Source: Pseudomonadota bacterium
GTDB lineage: Bacteria > Pseudomonadota > Alphaproteobacteria > Rhizobiales > Xanthobacteraceae
Direction of reading: 5' to 3'
Length of the DNA stretch: 64,000 nucleotides
Assembly (NCBI GenBank): GCA_023386885.1
Contig: JAEWIX010000008.1
Coordinates: 1 to 64,000, forward strand
The notes beneath the pieces were generated by a model, which saw only the letters and a list, made by a program, of their open reading frames with translations, searched no databases and was not told where the DNA came from. Of the stretch, positions 17,599-25,808 are shown one piece after another. A program made the position numbers and the translations under genes. Within the stretch, counting starts at the first letter, position 1. Every line of letters begins with the position of its first letter.

Positions 17599-17700
17599 TT
17601 GCTGATCCCGAGCCGCCGGTTTGGGAGAACTTGCGGATCACGGATCGGGGCCAGCTTTGGGAGAGGCCATCCCGATCGTCTATCAGGGGAGACTAGGCCG

Positions 17701-18465
17701 ATGGAGAATACCCTCCTCATCGGATTATCGCGGCAGGTCGCGCTGGAGCGGCAGCTTGACGTCGTGGCCAACAACGTGGCCAACGTCAACACCAACGGCT
17801 TCAAGGCCGATCAGTCGCTGTTCGAGGAATACCTGATGCCGGTAGCGCATCAGGACAACTTCATTGGCCGCGACCGCCGTCTCAGCTACGTGCAGGATCG
17901 CGCGACCTTCCACGACTTCGCGCAGGGCCCGACCCAGCAGACCAAGAACCCGCTCGATGTCGCCATCGACGGCAGCGCCTTTCTCGTGGTGCAGACCCCC
18001 GGCGGCGAACGCTACACCCGCGACGGCAGCCTGCACGTCAATTCCACCGGACAACTGGTCACCGCGGCCGGCCATCCTGTGATGGGCGCCAACGGCCCGA
18101 TCCGGATGCAGCAGACCGACCACGACGTCGCGATTTCCGCCGACGGCACCATCACCGTGCTGGAAGGCGCCAACACCCGGATCGACTCGGTACGCGGCAA
18201 GCTGCGGCTGGTGAAGTTCAACGACCCGCAGAAGCTCTTGAAGGAAGGCGCCAACCTCTATGCCGCCAACGGCATGGCGCCGCTGGTCGACACCGCCGCG
18301 CGGGTGCAACAGGGCTTCATCGAGAAGTCCAATGTCAATTCCGTCGTCGAGATGAGCCGCATGATCGCGGTGACCCGTGCGTACACGCAGATCTCCGCGC
18401 TGTTGCAGCAGCAGAGCGACCTGCGCCGCACCGCAATCGAAAAACTGGCCGACGTTCCGGCCTGA
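17701..18465 (+). CDS. flgF: Distal rod protein FlgF
   Basis: Predicted 254 residues. The N-terminal rod signature is MENTLLIGLSRQVALERQLD followed by VVANNVANVNTNGFKADQS. The middle contains DVAIDGSAFLVVQTPGGERYTRDG and the C-terminal helix NVNSVVEMSRMIAVTRAYTQ. FlgF is the single-layer proximal/distal rod component. Nineteen bases separate it from flgG, in the usual order flgF-flgG-flgA-flgH. Confidence 0.96.
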   Translation: MENTLLIGLSRQVALERQLDVVANNVANVNTNGFKADQSLFEEYLMPVAHQDNFIGRDRRLSYVQDRATFHDFAQGPTQQTKNPLDVAIDGSAFLVVQTPGGERYTRDGSLHVNSTGQLVTAAGHPVMGANGPIRMQQTDHDVAISADGTITVLEGANTRIDSVRGKLRLVKFNDPQKLLKEGANLYAANGMAPLVDTAARVQQGFIEKSNVNSVVEMSRMIAVTRAYTQISALLQQQSDLRRTAIEKLADVPA

Positions 18466-18484
18466 GGCAAAAGGAAACTGACCG

Positions 18485-19273
18485 ATGCGCGCACTCTATA
18501 CCGCAGCGACCGGCATGGCCGCCCAGGAACTCAACGTCCAGGTGATCTCCAACAACATCGCCAACATGCGCACCACCGGCTACAAGAAGCAGCGCGCGGC
18601 GTTTCAGGATCTGATCTACGACCACGTTCGTCGCGTCGGCGCGCAGGCGTCGGATCAAGGCACCATCATGCCGGTCGGCATCGATATCGGCGGCGGCGTC
18701 AAGACCGTCGGCACGCCGCGCCTGATGGGCCAGGGCACGCTGTCGCCCACCGGCAACGACCTCGACATCGCGGTGCGCGGCGACGGCATGTTCAAGATCC
18801 AGATGCCGGACGGCACCTTCGCCTATACCCGCGACGGCTCGTTCACCACCGACCAGCAGGGCCGTGTCGTCAATGCGCAGGGCAACCTGCTGCAGCCGAC
18901 CATCACCATCCCGCAGAACTCCTCCGGCATCACCATCAACGCGCAGGGCCAGGTGTCGGTGACGGTGCCGGGTTCGACCACGCCGACCATTCTGGGCCAG
19001 ATCGGCCTCACCCGCTTCATGAACAAGGCCGGCCTGCAGCCGGTCGGCGACAACCTGTTTACCGAAACGCCGGCCTCCGGCCCGCCGCAGGACGGCATCG
19101 CCACGCTCGACGGCTACGGCGACCTGCAACAGCGCAATCTCGAACAGGCCAACGTCGAGGTGGTGTCGGAAATCTCCGACCTGATTGCCGCGCAGCGCGC
19201 TTACGAGATGAACGCCAAGGTCATCAGCGCCGCCGACCAGATGCTGCAATCGACCTCGAACATGTTCCGTTGA
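18485..19273 (+). CDS. flgG: Distal rod protein FlgG
   Basis: Predicted 262 residues, the standard FlgG length. Signatures are MRALYTAATGMAAQELNVQV, NNIANMRTTGYKKQRAAFQD, LDIAVRGDGMFKIQMPDG, and the C-terminal NVEVVSEISDLIAAQRAYEMN. It forms the distal rod that passes the P and L rings. Its stop is followed 14 bases later by the flgA start. Confidence 0.97.
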   Translation: MRALYTAATGMAAQELNVQVISNNIANMRTTGYKKQRAAFQDLIYDHVRRVGAQASDQGTIMPVGIDIGGGVKTVGTPRLMGQGTLSPTGNDLDIAVRGDGMFKIQMPDGTFAYTRDGSFTTDQQGRVVNAQGNLLQPTITIPQNSSGITINAQGQVSVTVPGSTTPTILGQIGLTRFMNKAGLQPVGDNLFTETPASGPPQDGIATLDGYGDLQQRNLEQANVEVVSEISDLIAAQRAYEMNAKVISAADQMLQSTSNMFR

Positions 19274-19287
19274 GGGAGTTGGTGATC

Positions 19288-20331
19288 ATGATCCGCACCC
19301 TCCTCGCCGCCTTGGCCATCGCCGCCGCGCCACTGACCGCGCTGGCGCAATCGGCCGGCACCCTGCCCGCCGCTCCGGTGTTGCGTGCCAACGTCACCGT
19401 GACCGCCGACGTGGTGCGGATCGGCGACATGATCGACAACGCGGGCGATGCCGCCGCCATCGCCATCTATCGCGCGCCGGACCTCGGCACCACCGGATCG
19501 CTGCCGACCGCGCAGGTGCTCGCCGCCCTGCGCGCGCATCAGGTGATCGGCGTCGATACGAAAGACTTGCGCGAAGTCTCGGTAACGCGCCTCGCGCGCA
19601 CCGTCGAGGCGAAAGAGATCGAGCAGAGCGTCGCAGCGGCGCTGGAGCACCGCAACGGCCTCGGCGATGCCAAGGATATCGAACTGACTTTCGACCGTGG
19701 CGTACACACCCTGCAGCTCGATGCCGCCAATGCCGGCGCGTTGCGTCCCGTCTCGGTTCACGTCGAGCCGCGCAGCGGCCGTTTCGAGGCCGTATTCGAG
19801 ATCGCCAACACGGCAAATGCCGCGCCGACGCGGCTGCGCTTCACCGGCACGGCAGTCGACACTGTCGAGGCCGTCGTTCTGATGCGCTCCATCGACCGCA
19901 ACGAGATCATCAAGGCATCGGATGTCACCGTTGAACGGCGGCCACGCGCCGAAGTCGGTCGCGACGTCGCCCTGAACACGCAGGTGATCGGCATGCAGGC
20001 GCGGCGCCAATTGCGGCTCGGCCAGGCGTTGCGCCAGTCGGATCTCGCCAAGCCCGATCTCGTGCAGCGCGATCAGGCGGTGACCATCGTTTATCAGGCC
20101 TCCGGCATCACGCTGACCATTCGCGGCAAGGCGCTGGAAAGCGGCACCCAGGGCGACGTCGTCAACGTCATGAACCTGCAATCCAAGCGCACCTTCTCCG
20201 GCACCGTCTCCGGCCGCAATCAGGTCCTCGTCAGCGCGCCGCAACCTGTCGCCACCGCAAGCCTGCCCGCGCCCGTCGCGGTCGCCGCCAATACGGCCCT
20301 GTCCGATCCTCGAAAAGCCGAGTCACGTTGA
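19288..20331 (+). CDS. flgA: P-ring assembly chaperone FlgA
   Basis: Predicted 347 residues, longer than enteric FlgA (about 220) because of extra N-terminal sequence, as is common in alphaproteobacteria. A signal peptide (LLAALAIAAAPLTALAQS) precedes two beta domains. The C-terminal SAF domain starts at about RSIDRNEIIKASDVTVERRP and ends GDVVNVMNLQSKRTFSG. FlgA is the periplasmic chaperone that promotes FlgI ring formation. GAGGGAG sits upstream of the ATG at 19288. The stop overlaps the flgH start (TGATG). Confidence 0.92.
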   Translation: MIRTLLAALAIAAAPLTALAQSAGTLPAAPVLRANVTVTADVVRIGDMIDNAGDAAAIAIYRAPDLGTTGSLPTAQVLAALRAHQVIGVDTKDLREVSVTRLARTVEAKEIEQSVAAALEHRNGLGDAKDIELTFDRGVHTLQLDAANAGALRPVSVHVEPRSGRFEAVFEIANTANAAPTRLRFTGTAVDTVEAVVLMRSIDRNEIIKASDVTVERRPRAEVGRDVALNTQVIGMQARRQLRLGQALRQSDLAKPDLVQRDQAVTIVYQASGITLTIRGKALESGTQGDVVNVMNLQSKRTFSGTVSGRNQVLVSAPQPVATASLPAPVAVAANTALSDPRKAESR

Positions 20332-21083
20332 TGTTCAAGTATCGTAACCGCGCCCTTCTCACCGCCGCGCTGCTGGCAACCGCGACCTTCGCCAGCGGAT
20401 GCTCCTCGATCGACCGCCTGTCGGCGATCGGGGAAAAGCCGGCGCTGACCTCGATCGAAAACCCAACGACGCAGCCGGGCTACAAGCCGGTGCAGATGCC
20501 GATGCCCAAGCCGGAACCCGCGTCCTACGCGGCCAACTCGCTGTGGCGCAACGGTTCGCGCGCCTTCTTCAAGGACCAGCGCGCGCATCAGGTCGGCGAC
20601 ATCCTCACCGTGACGGTGAACTTCACCGACAAGGCCAACATCGCCAACGAAACCCAGCGCAGCCGCACCAACAAGGAAGATTCCGGCGTCACGGATTTCC
20701 TTGGCAGCAAGCTGCTGACGGGCAACGCGGCCAAGGTCTTGCCGGGCAAAGTCATTACAGCGGATTCCACCTCATCCAGCGACGGCAAGGGCTCGGTGCA
20801 GCGTCAGGAAAACCTGCAAACCAGCGTCGCCGCCGTGGTCACGCAATTGCTGCCGAACGGCAATCTCGTGGTCGAAGGCCGGCAGGAAATCCGCGTCAAC
20901 TTCGAGGTACGCGAACTGATCGTCGCCGGCATCGTCCGTCCGGAAGACATCCAGAGCGACAACACCATCGACTCCAGCAAGATCGCGCAAGCCCGCATCG
21001 CTTACGGCGGCCGCGGCCAGATCACCGACGTGCAGCAACCGCGCTATGGCCAGCAAGTGCTCGACGTGCTGCTGCCGTTCTAG
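20331..21083 (+). CDS. flgH: L-ring lipoprotein FlgH
   Basis: Predicted 250 residues. The lipoprotein signal ends in the lipobox FASGC, so Cys24 is lipidated. Conserved stretches are SLWRNGSRAFFKDQRAHQVG, DILTVTVNFTDKANIANET, and the C-terminal ELIVAGIVRPEDIQSDNTI and ARIAYGGRGQI. FlgH forms the outer-membrane L-ring. It is the last gene of the flgF operon and is followed by a terminator. Confidence 0.97.
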   Translation: MFKYRNRALLTAALLATATFASGCSSIDRLSAIGEKPALTSIENPTTQPGYKPVQMPMPKPEPASYAANSLWRNGSRAFFKDQRAHQVGDILTVTVNFTDKANIANETQRSRTNKEDSGVTDFLGSKLLTGNAAKVLPGKVITADSTSSSDGKGSVQRQENLQTSVAAVVTQLLPNGNLVVEGRQEIRVNFEVRELIVAGIVRPEDIQSDNTIDSSKIAQARIAYGGRGQITDVQQPRYGQQVLDVLLPF

Positions 21084-21143
21084 TTCGCAGACAACCAGCT
21101 CCCACGCGACGTCGCGAACTTAAGGCGCGACGCAGCGTACGAC

Positions 21144-21174
21144 GCGGCCTTCGTAGCTCCCCTGCGAAGGCCGC
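21144..21174 (+). terminator. Terminator-like hairpin after flgH
   Basis: Ten-base arms GCGGCCTTCG and CGAAGGCCGC enclose an 11-base loop and are followed by TTCTATT. It lies 60 bases after the flgH stop and could also serve the convergent gene at 21261. Confidence 0.7.
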
Positions 21175-21260
21175 TTCTATTATGAGGGGCATGATCTCGT
21201 CGCGCAGGTACGGCACCCTCGCCGGAGCCGATCTTTCTCACGCGGAGAACGAGCGAAGCG

Positions 21261-21953
21261 TCAATCGAACCAGGCGACGCTTCCGACCTTCTGGCCGCTG
21301 CGCATCACATCGAGTCCGTCGAGTTGAAACTGCGCGCCCCATAGAACGAGATTTTTTCCGGGCTGCACGTCGGCCTTCAATTCTTTTCGTCCGTAGACCG
21401 ACGTACTGCTTTTGCAGGTCTGGCTCGCTGGATCGAAACCCAGGGTCTGGGCGGCGCCGGTGCCGGTCCACTGGCCCGTGTTCCGGTCGTATGCAATCGT
21501 ATATCGCTCGCCGGCGACAAAGGCACCGAGATATCCCGCCTCTGTGCCCGCGCCACAGCGAATGCGGCCATCCTTGTCCCGATCCTCGCGCGCATCGTCC
21601 TCGAACAGCACGACCACGGCCTTGCCGCTATTCAGGCGATCGACGATCTGCGCCTCAAGCTTTCGCTTGTCGACCGGCAGGCTGTTGCCGGCAACGATCC
21701 GCAACGAGGCCGCCGACCAAGTGATCGCTTTCATCTGGCTGTTGAGATCGTTCACGACCTTTTGCAAGCGATCCATCTCAAGGGCTGCCTCGCGGTTCCT
21801 GCTTTGCACGAGGTTGATGGCTGTTTGCTCGGTCCGGTCGACCAGACTTCGCCGCTGCACCTCAGACAAGGCGATTGCAACGACGTTGAATATCAGTACG
21901 CCGATAAGGATCGTCCGCGTCGAGATCTGGGCCTGCATTCGACGGCCAAGCAT
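21261..21953 (-). CDS. Membrane-anchored protein of unknown function
   Basis: Predicted 230 residues with an excellent ribosome site (AGGAGG, four bases before the ATG). An N-terminal membrane helix (about 13-31) is followed by a coiled-coil region (about 35-75, RRSLVDRTEQTAINLVQSRNR). A globular domain then carries two cysteines (IRCGAG and QTCKSS) that may pair in the periplasm, and an acidic EDDAREDRDKDGR loop. I recognise no family. It lies convergent to flgH and separate from the flagellar operons. Confidence 0.65.
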   Translation of the reverse strand: MLGRRMQAQISTRTILIGVLIFNVVAIALSEVQRRSLVDRTEQTAINLVQSRNREAALEMDRLQKVVNDLNSQMKAITWSAASLRIVAGNSLPVDKRKLEAQIVDRLNSGKAVVVLFEDDAREDRDKDGRIRCGAGTEAGYLGAFVAGERYTIAYDRNTGQWTGTGAAQTLGFDPASQTCKSSTSVYGRKELKADVQPGKNLVLWGAQFQLDGLDVMRSGQKVGSVAWFD

Positions 21954-22359
21954 GTGACCTCCTCATGAAATGGATCAAGAAAACATCCGAAAAAATACTG
22001 AAAAAGTAAATGAGTGGAGCGGATTTGATATTCGCTCCACCGTTACAGCAATCTCGGAAAGCAAATGTCAAATCCAAAGCTCCGCAAGCAACATCTCTTA
22101 GCATATGCTTCGGCGATCTGTGCCGCGATTGACGCGCGACGCACACCATCCGCCCGATACCCTCTTGGGCAGCCTCGAAACGGAACGGCGAAGGAATGGA
22201 TTGCATCGGCGCGTGACTTCTTACAATGATGCCGGGATATGACCATAATCTGTCGTGCTCTCGGTGGAGAATCGCGATGCCGACCGGGCGAAGCATGGTG
22301 GCTGCTGTTGCGCTGTCGAGCGTTTCGATGTGCGCCCCTTTCAAGACGATGAAGTGATC
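21954..22359. other. 406-base intergenic region with one hairpin
   Basis: This stretch between two divergent genes holds no convincing coding sequence. The only structure I see is a hairpin at 22014-22040 with eight-base arms GTGGAGCG and CGCTCCAC. Promoters for both flanking genes must lie here, but I cannot pick a reliable -35/-10 pair. Base composition is noticeably more AT-rich than the surroundings near 21970-22010. Confidence 0.4.
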
Positions 22360-23058
22360 ATGTTTGGATTTGAAGTGCTCGAACTTCGCGTCGGCCGCGC
22401 CGCGCCGCTAGGTTCAGCGGGCGCACGGAGCGCGATCAACAAGCAGCCGGTCAATGGCTCTCTCGCCGTGGGTGCTCTCGGCTTCGACGGCGACGAGCAG
22501 GCCGACACCAAACATCACGGCGGACTGCACAAGGCCGTTCATGCCTACGCGGTCTCACACCTGCCGGCGTGGGCGCAGGACTTGCCGGATCGCGCCGCGC
22601 GTTTCCGGCCCGGTGCGTTCGGAGAAAATCTGGTGATAGACGGCGCGGCCGAAGCTGACATTTGCCTTGGCGACCGCTGGCGCATCGGCACCGCGCTGCT
22701 TGAAGTCAGCCAGGGCCGCCAGCCATGCTGGAAACTGAACGTGCGCTTCGACGTGCCCGACATGGCGCGCCGCGTGCAGGATAGCGGGCGCAGCGGCTGG
22801 TATTTCAGGGTCGTCGAGCCCGGCATCGTCGCGGCGGGCGATCACGGCGCGCTGATCGCACGACCGCATCCCGACTGGTCGCTCGCCCGCGTCTCCCACC
22901 TGCTCTATCACGACCGCATGAACCGCGCAGCGCTCAGCGAACTGGTGGCTATTCCCGGCCTGCCGGAAAGCTGGCTGCGTCTTGTCGAAGCCCGTCTGGC
23001 CTCGGGAAGAACCGAGGACTGGTCGCGCCGCCTCGAAACGCCGTCGCCGGGGATGTGA
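22360..23058 (+). CDS. MOSC-domain protein (YiiM-like)
   Basis: Predicted 232 residues. The MOSC core shows INKQPVNGSLAVGALGFDGDEQAD, then KHHGGLHKAVHAY, FGENLVIDG and the conserved cysteine in GRQPCWKLNVRFD. MOSC proteins deliver or bind the molybdenum cofactor sulphur centre; YiiM relatives act in detoxification of N-hydroxylated bases. The C-terminal helical part (LVAIPGLPESWLRLVEARL) fits the YiiM type. The ATG at 22360 precedes the family-typical start MFGFEVLELRVG; the ribosome site is weak. Confidence 0.85.
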   Translation: MFGFEVLELRVGRAAPLGSAGARSAINKQPVNGSLAVGALGFDGDEQADTKHHGGLHKAVHAYAVSHLPAWAQDLPDRAARFRPGAFGENLVIDGAAEADICLGDRWRIGTALLEVSQGRQPCWKLNVRFDVPDMARRVQDSGRSGWYFRVVEPGIVAAGDHGALIARPHPDWSLARVSHLLYHDRMNRAALSELVAIPGLPESWLRLVEARLASGRTEDWSRRLETPSPGM

Positions 23059-23119
23059 GGCAAACGGCGCTTCGCCACGCGGTAGCCTCATCGTCAGATG
23101 AACTTCGGGCCCCGGCGGT

Positions 23120-23346
23120 AACCTTTAACGGTTAGGTTAAAATGCGAGTTAAGTTGTCGCGACGCAGTGGCCAGTTATCGTTGTAGCGTCGCGTAGAGTT
23201 GGCCGGAATGTCTTCCAAGAGGGCCGGCCACAATTTCAATTACGCGGCACGGGGCCGTCGACTTTGTGTAAGCGTAGCGACGGCCCCACCCTTCGCCGCC
23301 ATCGAGCGCGCAAAACGCAAATGGCCGGACGCAAGGTCCGGCCATT
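23120..23346. other. Hairpin-rich intergenic region, possible structured RNA
   Basis: Four hairpins follow one another between the convergent MOSC and dksA genes: CGCGACGC/GCGTCGCG (23158-23193), TGGCCGG/CCGGCCA (23200-23230), GGGGCCGTCG/CGACGGCCCC (23251-23287) and AATGGCCGGAC/GTCCGGCCATT (23320-23346). Several TTAA tetramers at 23125-23152 lie just before them with N8 spacing. The last hairpin is probably the dksA terminator. The others are unexplained and could be part of a small RNA or 3' UTR. Confidence 0.35.
23320..23346 (-). terminator. Terminator of dksA
   Basis: Eleven-base perfect arms (AATGGCCGGAC and GTCCGGCCATT) enclose a five-base loop. On the minus strand the stem is followed by TGCGTTTTGC. 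It lies 30 bases past the dksA stop. Confidence 0.75.
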
Positions 23347-23375
23347 GCCATAAATCTGTTCGGCCAGTCGCCGCG

Positions 23376-23867
23376 CTACTCGTCGCGATAGACCTTCTCG
23401 CGCTTTTCGTGGCGCTCCTGCGCCTCGACCGAGAGCGTCGCGATCGGCCGCGCCTCGAGGCGCTTCAGCGAGATCGGCTCGCCGGTTTCCTCACAATAGC
23501 CGTAGGTATTGTCCTCGATGCGCTGCAAGGCCGCGTCGATCTTGGAGATCAGTTTGCGCTGGCGGTCGCGCGAGCGAAGCTCTATGGCGCGATCGGTTTC
23601 CGACGAAGCGCGGTCGGCAAGATCCGGATGATTGACGTTCTCTTCCTGCAACGTCTGCAACGTGATCTTGGATTCTTTAATAATCTCGTCCTTCCAGGCC
23701 AGCAGCTTGTTGCGAAAATATTCGCGCTGGCGCTCGTTCATGAAAGGCTCTTTTTCGGAGGGTCGATAATTCTTCAACTTTTCCAAGGCCAATCCATTTT
23801 TTTGTGCGAGGCGCCGGAATGGGTCCGGCTGCGCCGCGCTTATATAGCGCCGCCTTGTGTCAGACAA
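23376..23867 (-). CDS. dksA: RNA polymerase-binding transcription factor DksA (single-cysteine form)
   Basis: The DksA body is clear: PSEKEPFMNERQREYFRNK, the coiled-coil segment with the DxxDxA tip (DLADRASSETDRA), and the zinc-finger region YGYCEETGEPISLKRLEARP. DksA binds the RNA polymerase secondary channel and works with ppGpp. Only one of the four zinc-binding cysteines remains (CEET, then LSVEAQ where LCxxC would be), as described for some alphaproteobacterial DksA proteins. The start is uncertain. The family-like sequence begins near LEKLKNYRP, so a TTG at 23792 or a nearby start is likelier than the ATG at 23867, whose first 25 residues look non-coding. Confidence 0.9.
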   Translation of the reverse strand: MSDTRRRYISAAQPDPFRRLAQKNGLALEKLKNYRPSEKEPFMNERQREYFRNKLLAWKDEIIKESKITLQTLQEENVNHPDLADRASSETDRAIELRSRDRQRKLISKIDAALQRIEDNTYGYCEETGEPISLKRLEARPIATLSVEAQERHEKREKVYRDE

Positions 23868-23936
23868 TATCGTCTGATGCCAGCGCGGGTTCCCGGACGG
23901 AGGCCTTGCGATCCGCCAGGAACCTACTGCAAAGGC

Positions 23937-24548
23937 TCAATATCCGACCGTGAATCGCTGCCGCGCGTGCGCCGGGCGTTCGATTTCGTCCGCCAGCGCC
24001 ACAGCGTAGTCCTCGAAGGAAATCCAGCTCTTTCCGGCGGCGTCGGTCAGCAATCGGTCGCCGCCGAGGCGGAACTTGCCGGTCCGCTCACCCTCGACGA
24101 ACAGTGCCGACGGCGACAGGAAGGTCCAGTTGAGATCGCTTTCGCGGCGCAACAGGTCGAGAAAGACGCCGCCTTTCTCCGCTTCGGCCTTGTAGGCCGC
24201 CGGAAACTCGGGTGTGGACACCAAGGTCACGCCGGGCGCGACCTCGAGGCTGCCGGCGCCGCCGACGACAAGATAGCGCCCGATTCGGGCCTGCTTGACG
24301 GCGGCGATCAACCGTTCGGGATCGCTGGCGGTGAAATGTACCGCGCTGACCACGACCTCATGTCCGGCCAGCCGTTTCGCCAGACCCTCGGCATCGAACA
24401 CATCGCCCTGCACGGCGGTGACGCCTGCGCGCGCCGGCACCTTCTCCAGATGACGGACGACGACCGTCAGTTCGTGCCCGCGGCGCAAGAGTTCTTCAAC
24501 GATCCGTGAACCGGCGCGTCCGGTTCCGCCGATGACTGCAATCTTCAT
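23937..24548 (-). CDS. NAD(P)-binding oxidoreductase (NmrA/YwnB-like)
   Basis: Predicted 203 residues, a compact Rossmann protein. It opens MKIAVIGGTGRAGSRIVEELLRRG with the GxxGxxG dinucleotide motif, continues VVVRHLEKVPARAGVTAVQGDV and contains RYLVVGGAGSLEV. There is no Tyr-x-x-x-Lys catalytic pair of classical SDRs, so it belongs to the atypical/NAD(P)H-binding group. Divergent transcription from an HxlR regulator suggests induction by electrophile or redox stress. Confidence 0.82.
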   Translation of the reverse strand: MKIAVIGGTGRAGSRIVEELLRRGHELTVVVRHLEKVPARAGVTAVQGDVFDAEGLAKRLAGHEVVVSAVHFTASDPERLIAAVKQARIGRYLVVGGAGSLEVAPGVTLVSTPEFPAAYKAEAEKGGVFLDLLRRESDLNWTFLSPSALFVEGERTGKFRLGGDRLLTDAAGKSWISFEDYAVALADEIERPAHARQRFTVGY

Positions 24549-24617
24549 GACAACCTCTCCAATCGATGGTCCGGCTGCTCCTCAAGCGAATCCCGAAGGC
24601 GACAACCGGACCTTTTA

Positions 24618-24634
24618 AGTAACCAATAGTGACT
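24618..24634. promoter_or_regulatory. Candidate HxlR operator
   Basis: AGTAACCAATAGTGACT is an imperfect 17-base dyad (AGTAAC and GTGACT around CAATA) in the 179-base divergent region between the oxidoreductase and the HxlR gene. HxlR-family regulators bind dyads of this size. The match is suggestive only. Confidence 0.4.
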
Positions 24635-24727
24635 AGATATCGAATGGATTGCAGGTGTGAAGAGAGCACTTTAAGATGACTTGGTCACCCCGGCGAAACC
24701 CGCCTGGCGCATAGTGGAACGAAGCCC

Positions 24728-25102
24728 ATGAAGCCCGGAAATCCCTACAACGCGAAATGCCCGACGCGTCTGATCCTCGATCGCGTCGGCGACAAATGGG
24801 CTGTGCTGCTATTGGGACTCCTGTTGAAGGAGCCGATGCGTTTCAACGCGCTGCGCCGTCACATCGATGGCATTTCGCAGAAGATGCTGTCGCAGACGCT
24901 GAAGAGTCTCGAGCGCGACGGACTGGTGAAGCGGCACGCCATCGCCACCGTGCCGGTGACGGTGGAGTATTCCATCACGCCGCTTGGCGTGACGCTGGCG
25001 AAGGCGGTCGATCCGCTACGGCATTGGGCGGAAACGCACCTGAAAGAGGTGCAGGCCGCGCAGCGGCGCTACGACGGCAGCCAAAGGGACGCAGCGCAAT
25101 AG
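24728..25102 (+). CDS. HxlR-family transcriptional regulator
   Basis: Predicted 124 residues, the family length. The winged helix-turn-helix is clear: LILDRVGDKWAVLLLGLLL, FNALRRHIDGISQKMLSQTL, LERDGLVKRH and YSITPLGVTLAKAVDPL. Cys11 in the N-terminal NAKCPTRL corresponds to the redox-sensing cysteine of HypR/QorR-type members. It probably controls the divergent oxidoreductase at 23937-24548. The stop lies 30 bases before the convergent fliX stop. Confidence 0.92.
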   Translation: MKPGNPYNAKCPTRLILDRVGDKWAVLLLGLLLKEPMRFNALRRHIDGISQKMLSQTLKSLERDGLVKRHAIATVPVTVEYSITPLGVTLAKAVDPLRHWAETHLKEVQAAQRRYDGSQRDAAQ

Positions 25103-25131
25103 GCAAGCACAGTTCGAGGACGGGCTGCCGT

Positions 25132-25542
25132 TCAGGACCGGGCAGCCTTCGCCAGTTCGACTTCGACGCGCAATTCGATTTCCGACAGCACGGCGTCCAG
25201 GCCGGGATCGCCGGAGGTTTCCTTGAGGTTCGCGGCGGCATCGCGCAGGCGCATCACGGTGGCATTATCGAGCGAGCCCGACAGCAATCCGATCTTGAGG
25301 TCGTCGAGTGCATCGAGTGCACCCCGCCCCCGCTGCACCGAGCGCTTGCGACGCTCGGTGGGATCCTCGATACCCTGCAAAGCCAGCAAAGCATCGATGC
25401 CGGCGGCGGCTTTCGGCGCCGTCGCCGGTCGCGCTTCCGTCGTTCCGCCCATGTCCGGCAACACGAAGCCGCTGCTGCCGCTACGGCGCGCGGCGCCGGC
25501 CGGCGTACCTAGGGTCGTCCCGTTGGGTCCATAAATGCGCAT
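25132..25542 (-). CDS. fliX: Flagellar assembly regulator FliX
   Basis: Predicted 136 residues. It begins MRIYGPNGTT and carries the helical C-terminal region IDALLALQGIEDPTERRKRSV and RGRGALDALDDLKIGLLSG, as in Caulobacter FliX. FliX couples early basal-body assembly to activation of FlbD and sigma-54 promoters. It diverges from flgI, exactly as in Caulobacter, with a CtrA-like box in front of it. Confidence 0.93.
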   Translation of the reverse strand: MRIYGPNGTTLGTPAGAARRSGSSGFVLPDMGGTTEARPATAPKAAAGIDALLALQGIEDPTERRKRSVQRGRGALDALDDLKIGLLSGSLDNATVMRLRDAAANLKETSGDPGLDAVLSEIELRVEVELAKAARS

Positions 25543-25589
25543 GGTGCAATTCCAGGGAGATTTTCTCCGGATGCGACACTGGGCGCGGC

Positions 25590-25608
25590 ATGGTTAACGG
25601 CCGGTAAA
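25590..25608 (-). promoter_or_regulatory. Candidate CtrA box upstream of fliX
   Basis: On the minus strand this reads TTTACCGGCCGTTAACCAT: TTTA-N7-TTAACCAT, one mismatch from the full site. It is 48 bases upstream of the fliX start. In Caulobacter fliX is transcribed under CtrA control. Confidence 0.65.
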
Positions 25609-25722
25609 CGACCCGGCAAAATTTACCGACGGGCGGCAGTTTCGCCTTGGACCATCGTCCCTTGTCGCGCCTGCCTGGAGCAACAGACCCAATATATCAA
25701 AGGCTTAGATCAGACTTCGACT

Positions 25723-25738
25723 TGGCACGCGGCTCGCA
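25723..25738 (+). promoter_or_regulatory. Sigma-54 promoter of flgI
   Basis: TGGCACGCGGCTCGCA has GG-N10-GC and a perfect -24 TGGCACG core. It lies 70 bases before the flgI start. A CtrA-like box begins at its last base, see the next entry. Confidence 0.78.
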
Positions 25739-25756
25739 TGGTTAACGCCGGGATAA
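25738..25756 (-). promoter_or_regulatory. Candidate CtrA box overlapping the flgI promoter start site
   Basis: On the minus strand this reads TTATCCCGGCGTTAACCAT: TTAT-N7-TTAACCAT, one mismatch. It begins at the end of the sigma-54 -12 element and would cover the predicted transcription start near 25749, a position suited to repression of flgI. Confidence 0.6.
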
Positions 25757-25808
25757 CCTCGTGGGGAGCATGGGGTGTGTCCGACAACGGCGTCAGTGGG
25801 GAGCAACG

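Noticed and set aside
22360..25102. Genomic island inserted between flagellar operons (MOSC, dksA, oxidoreductase, HxlR)
   Set aside because: Codon use and GC look like the rest, dksA is a core gene, and no integrase, tRNA or direct repeats border the block.
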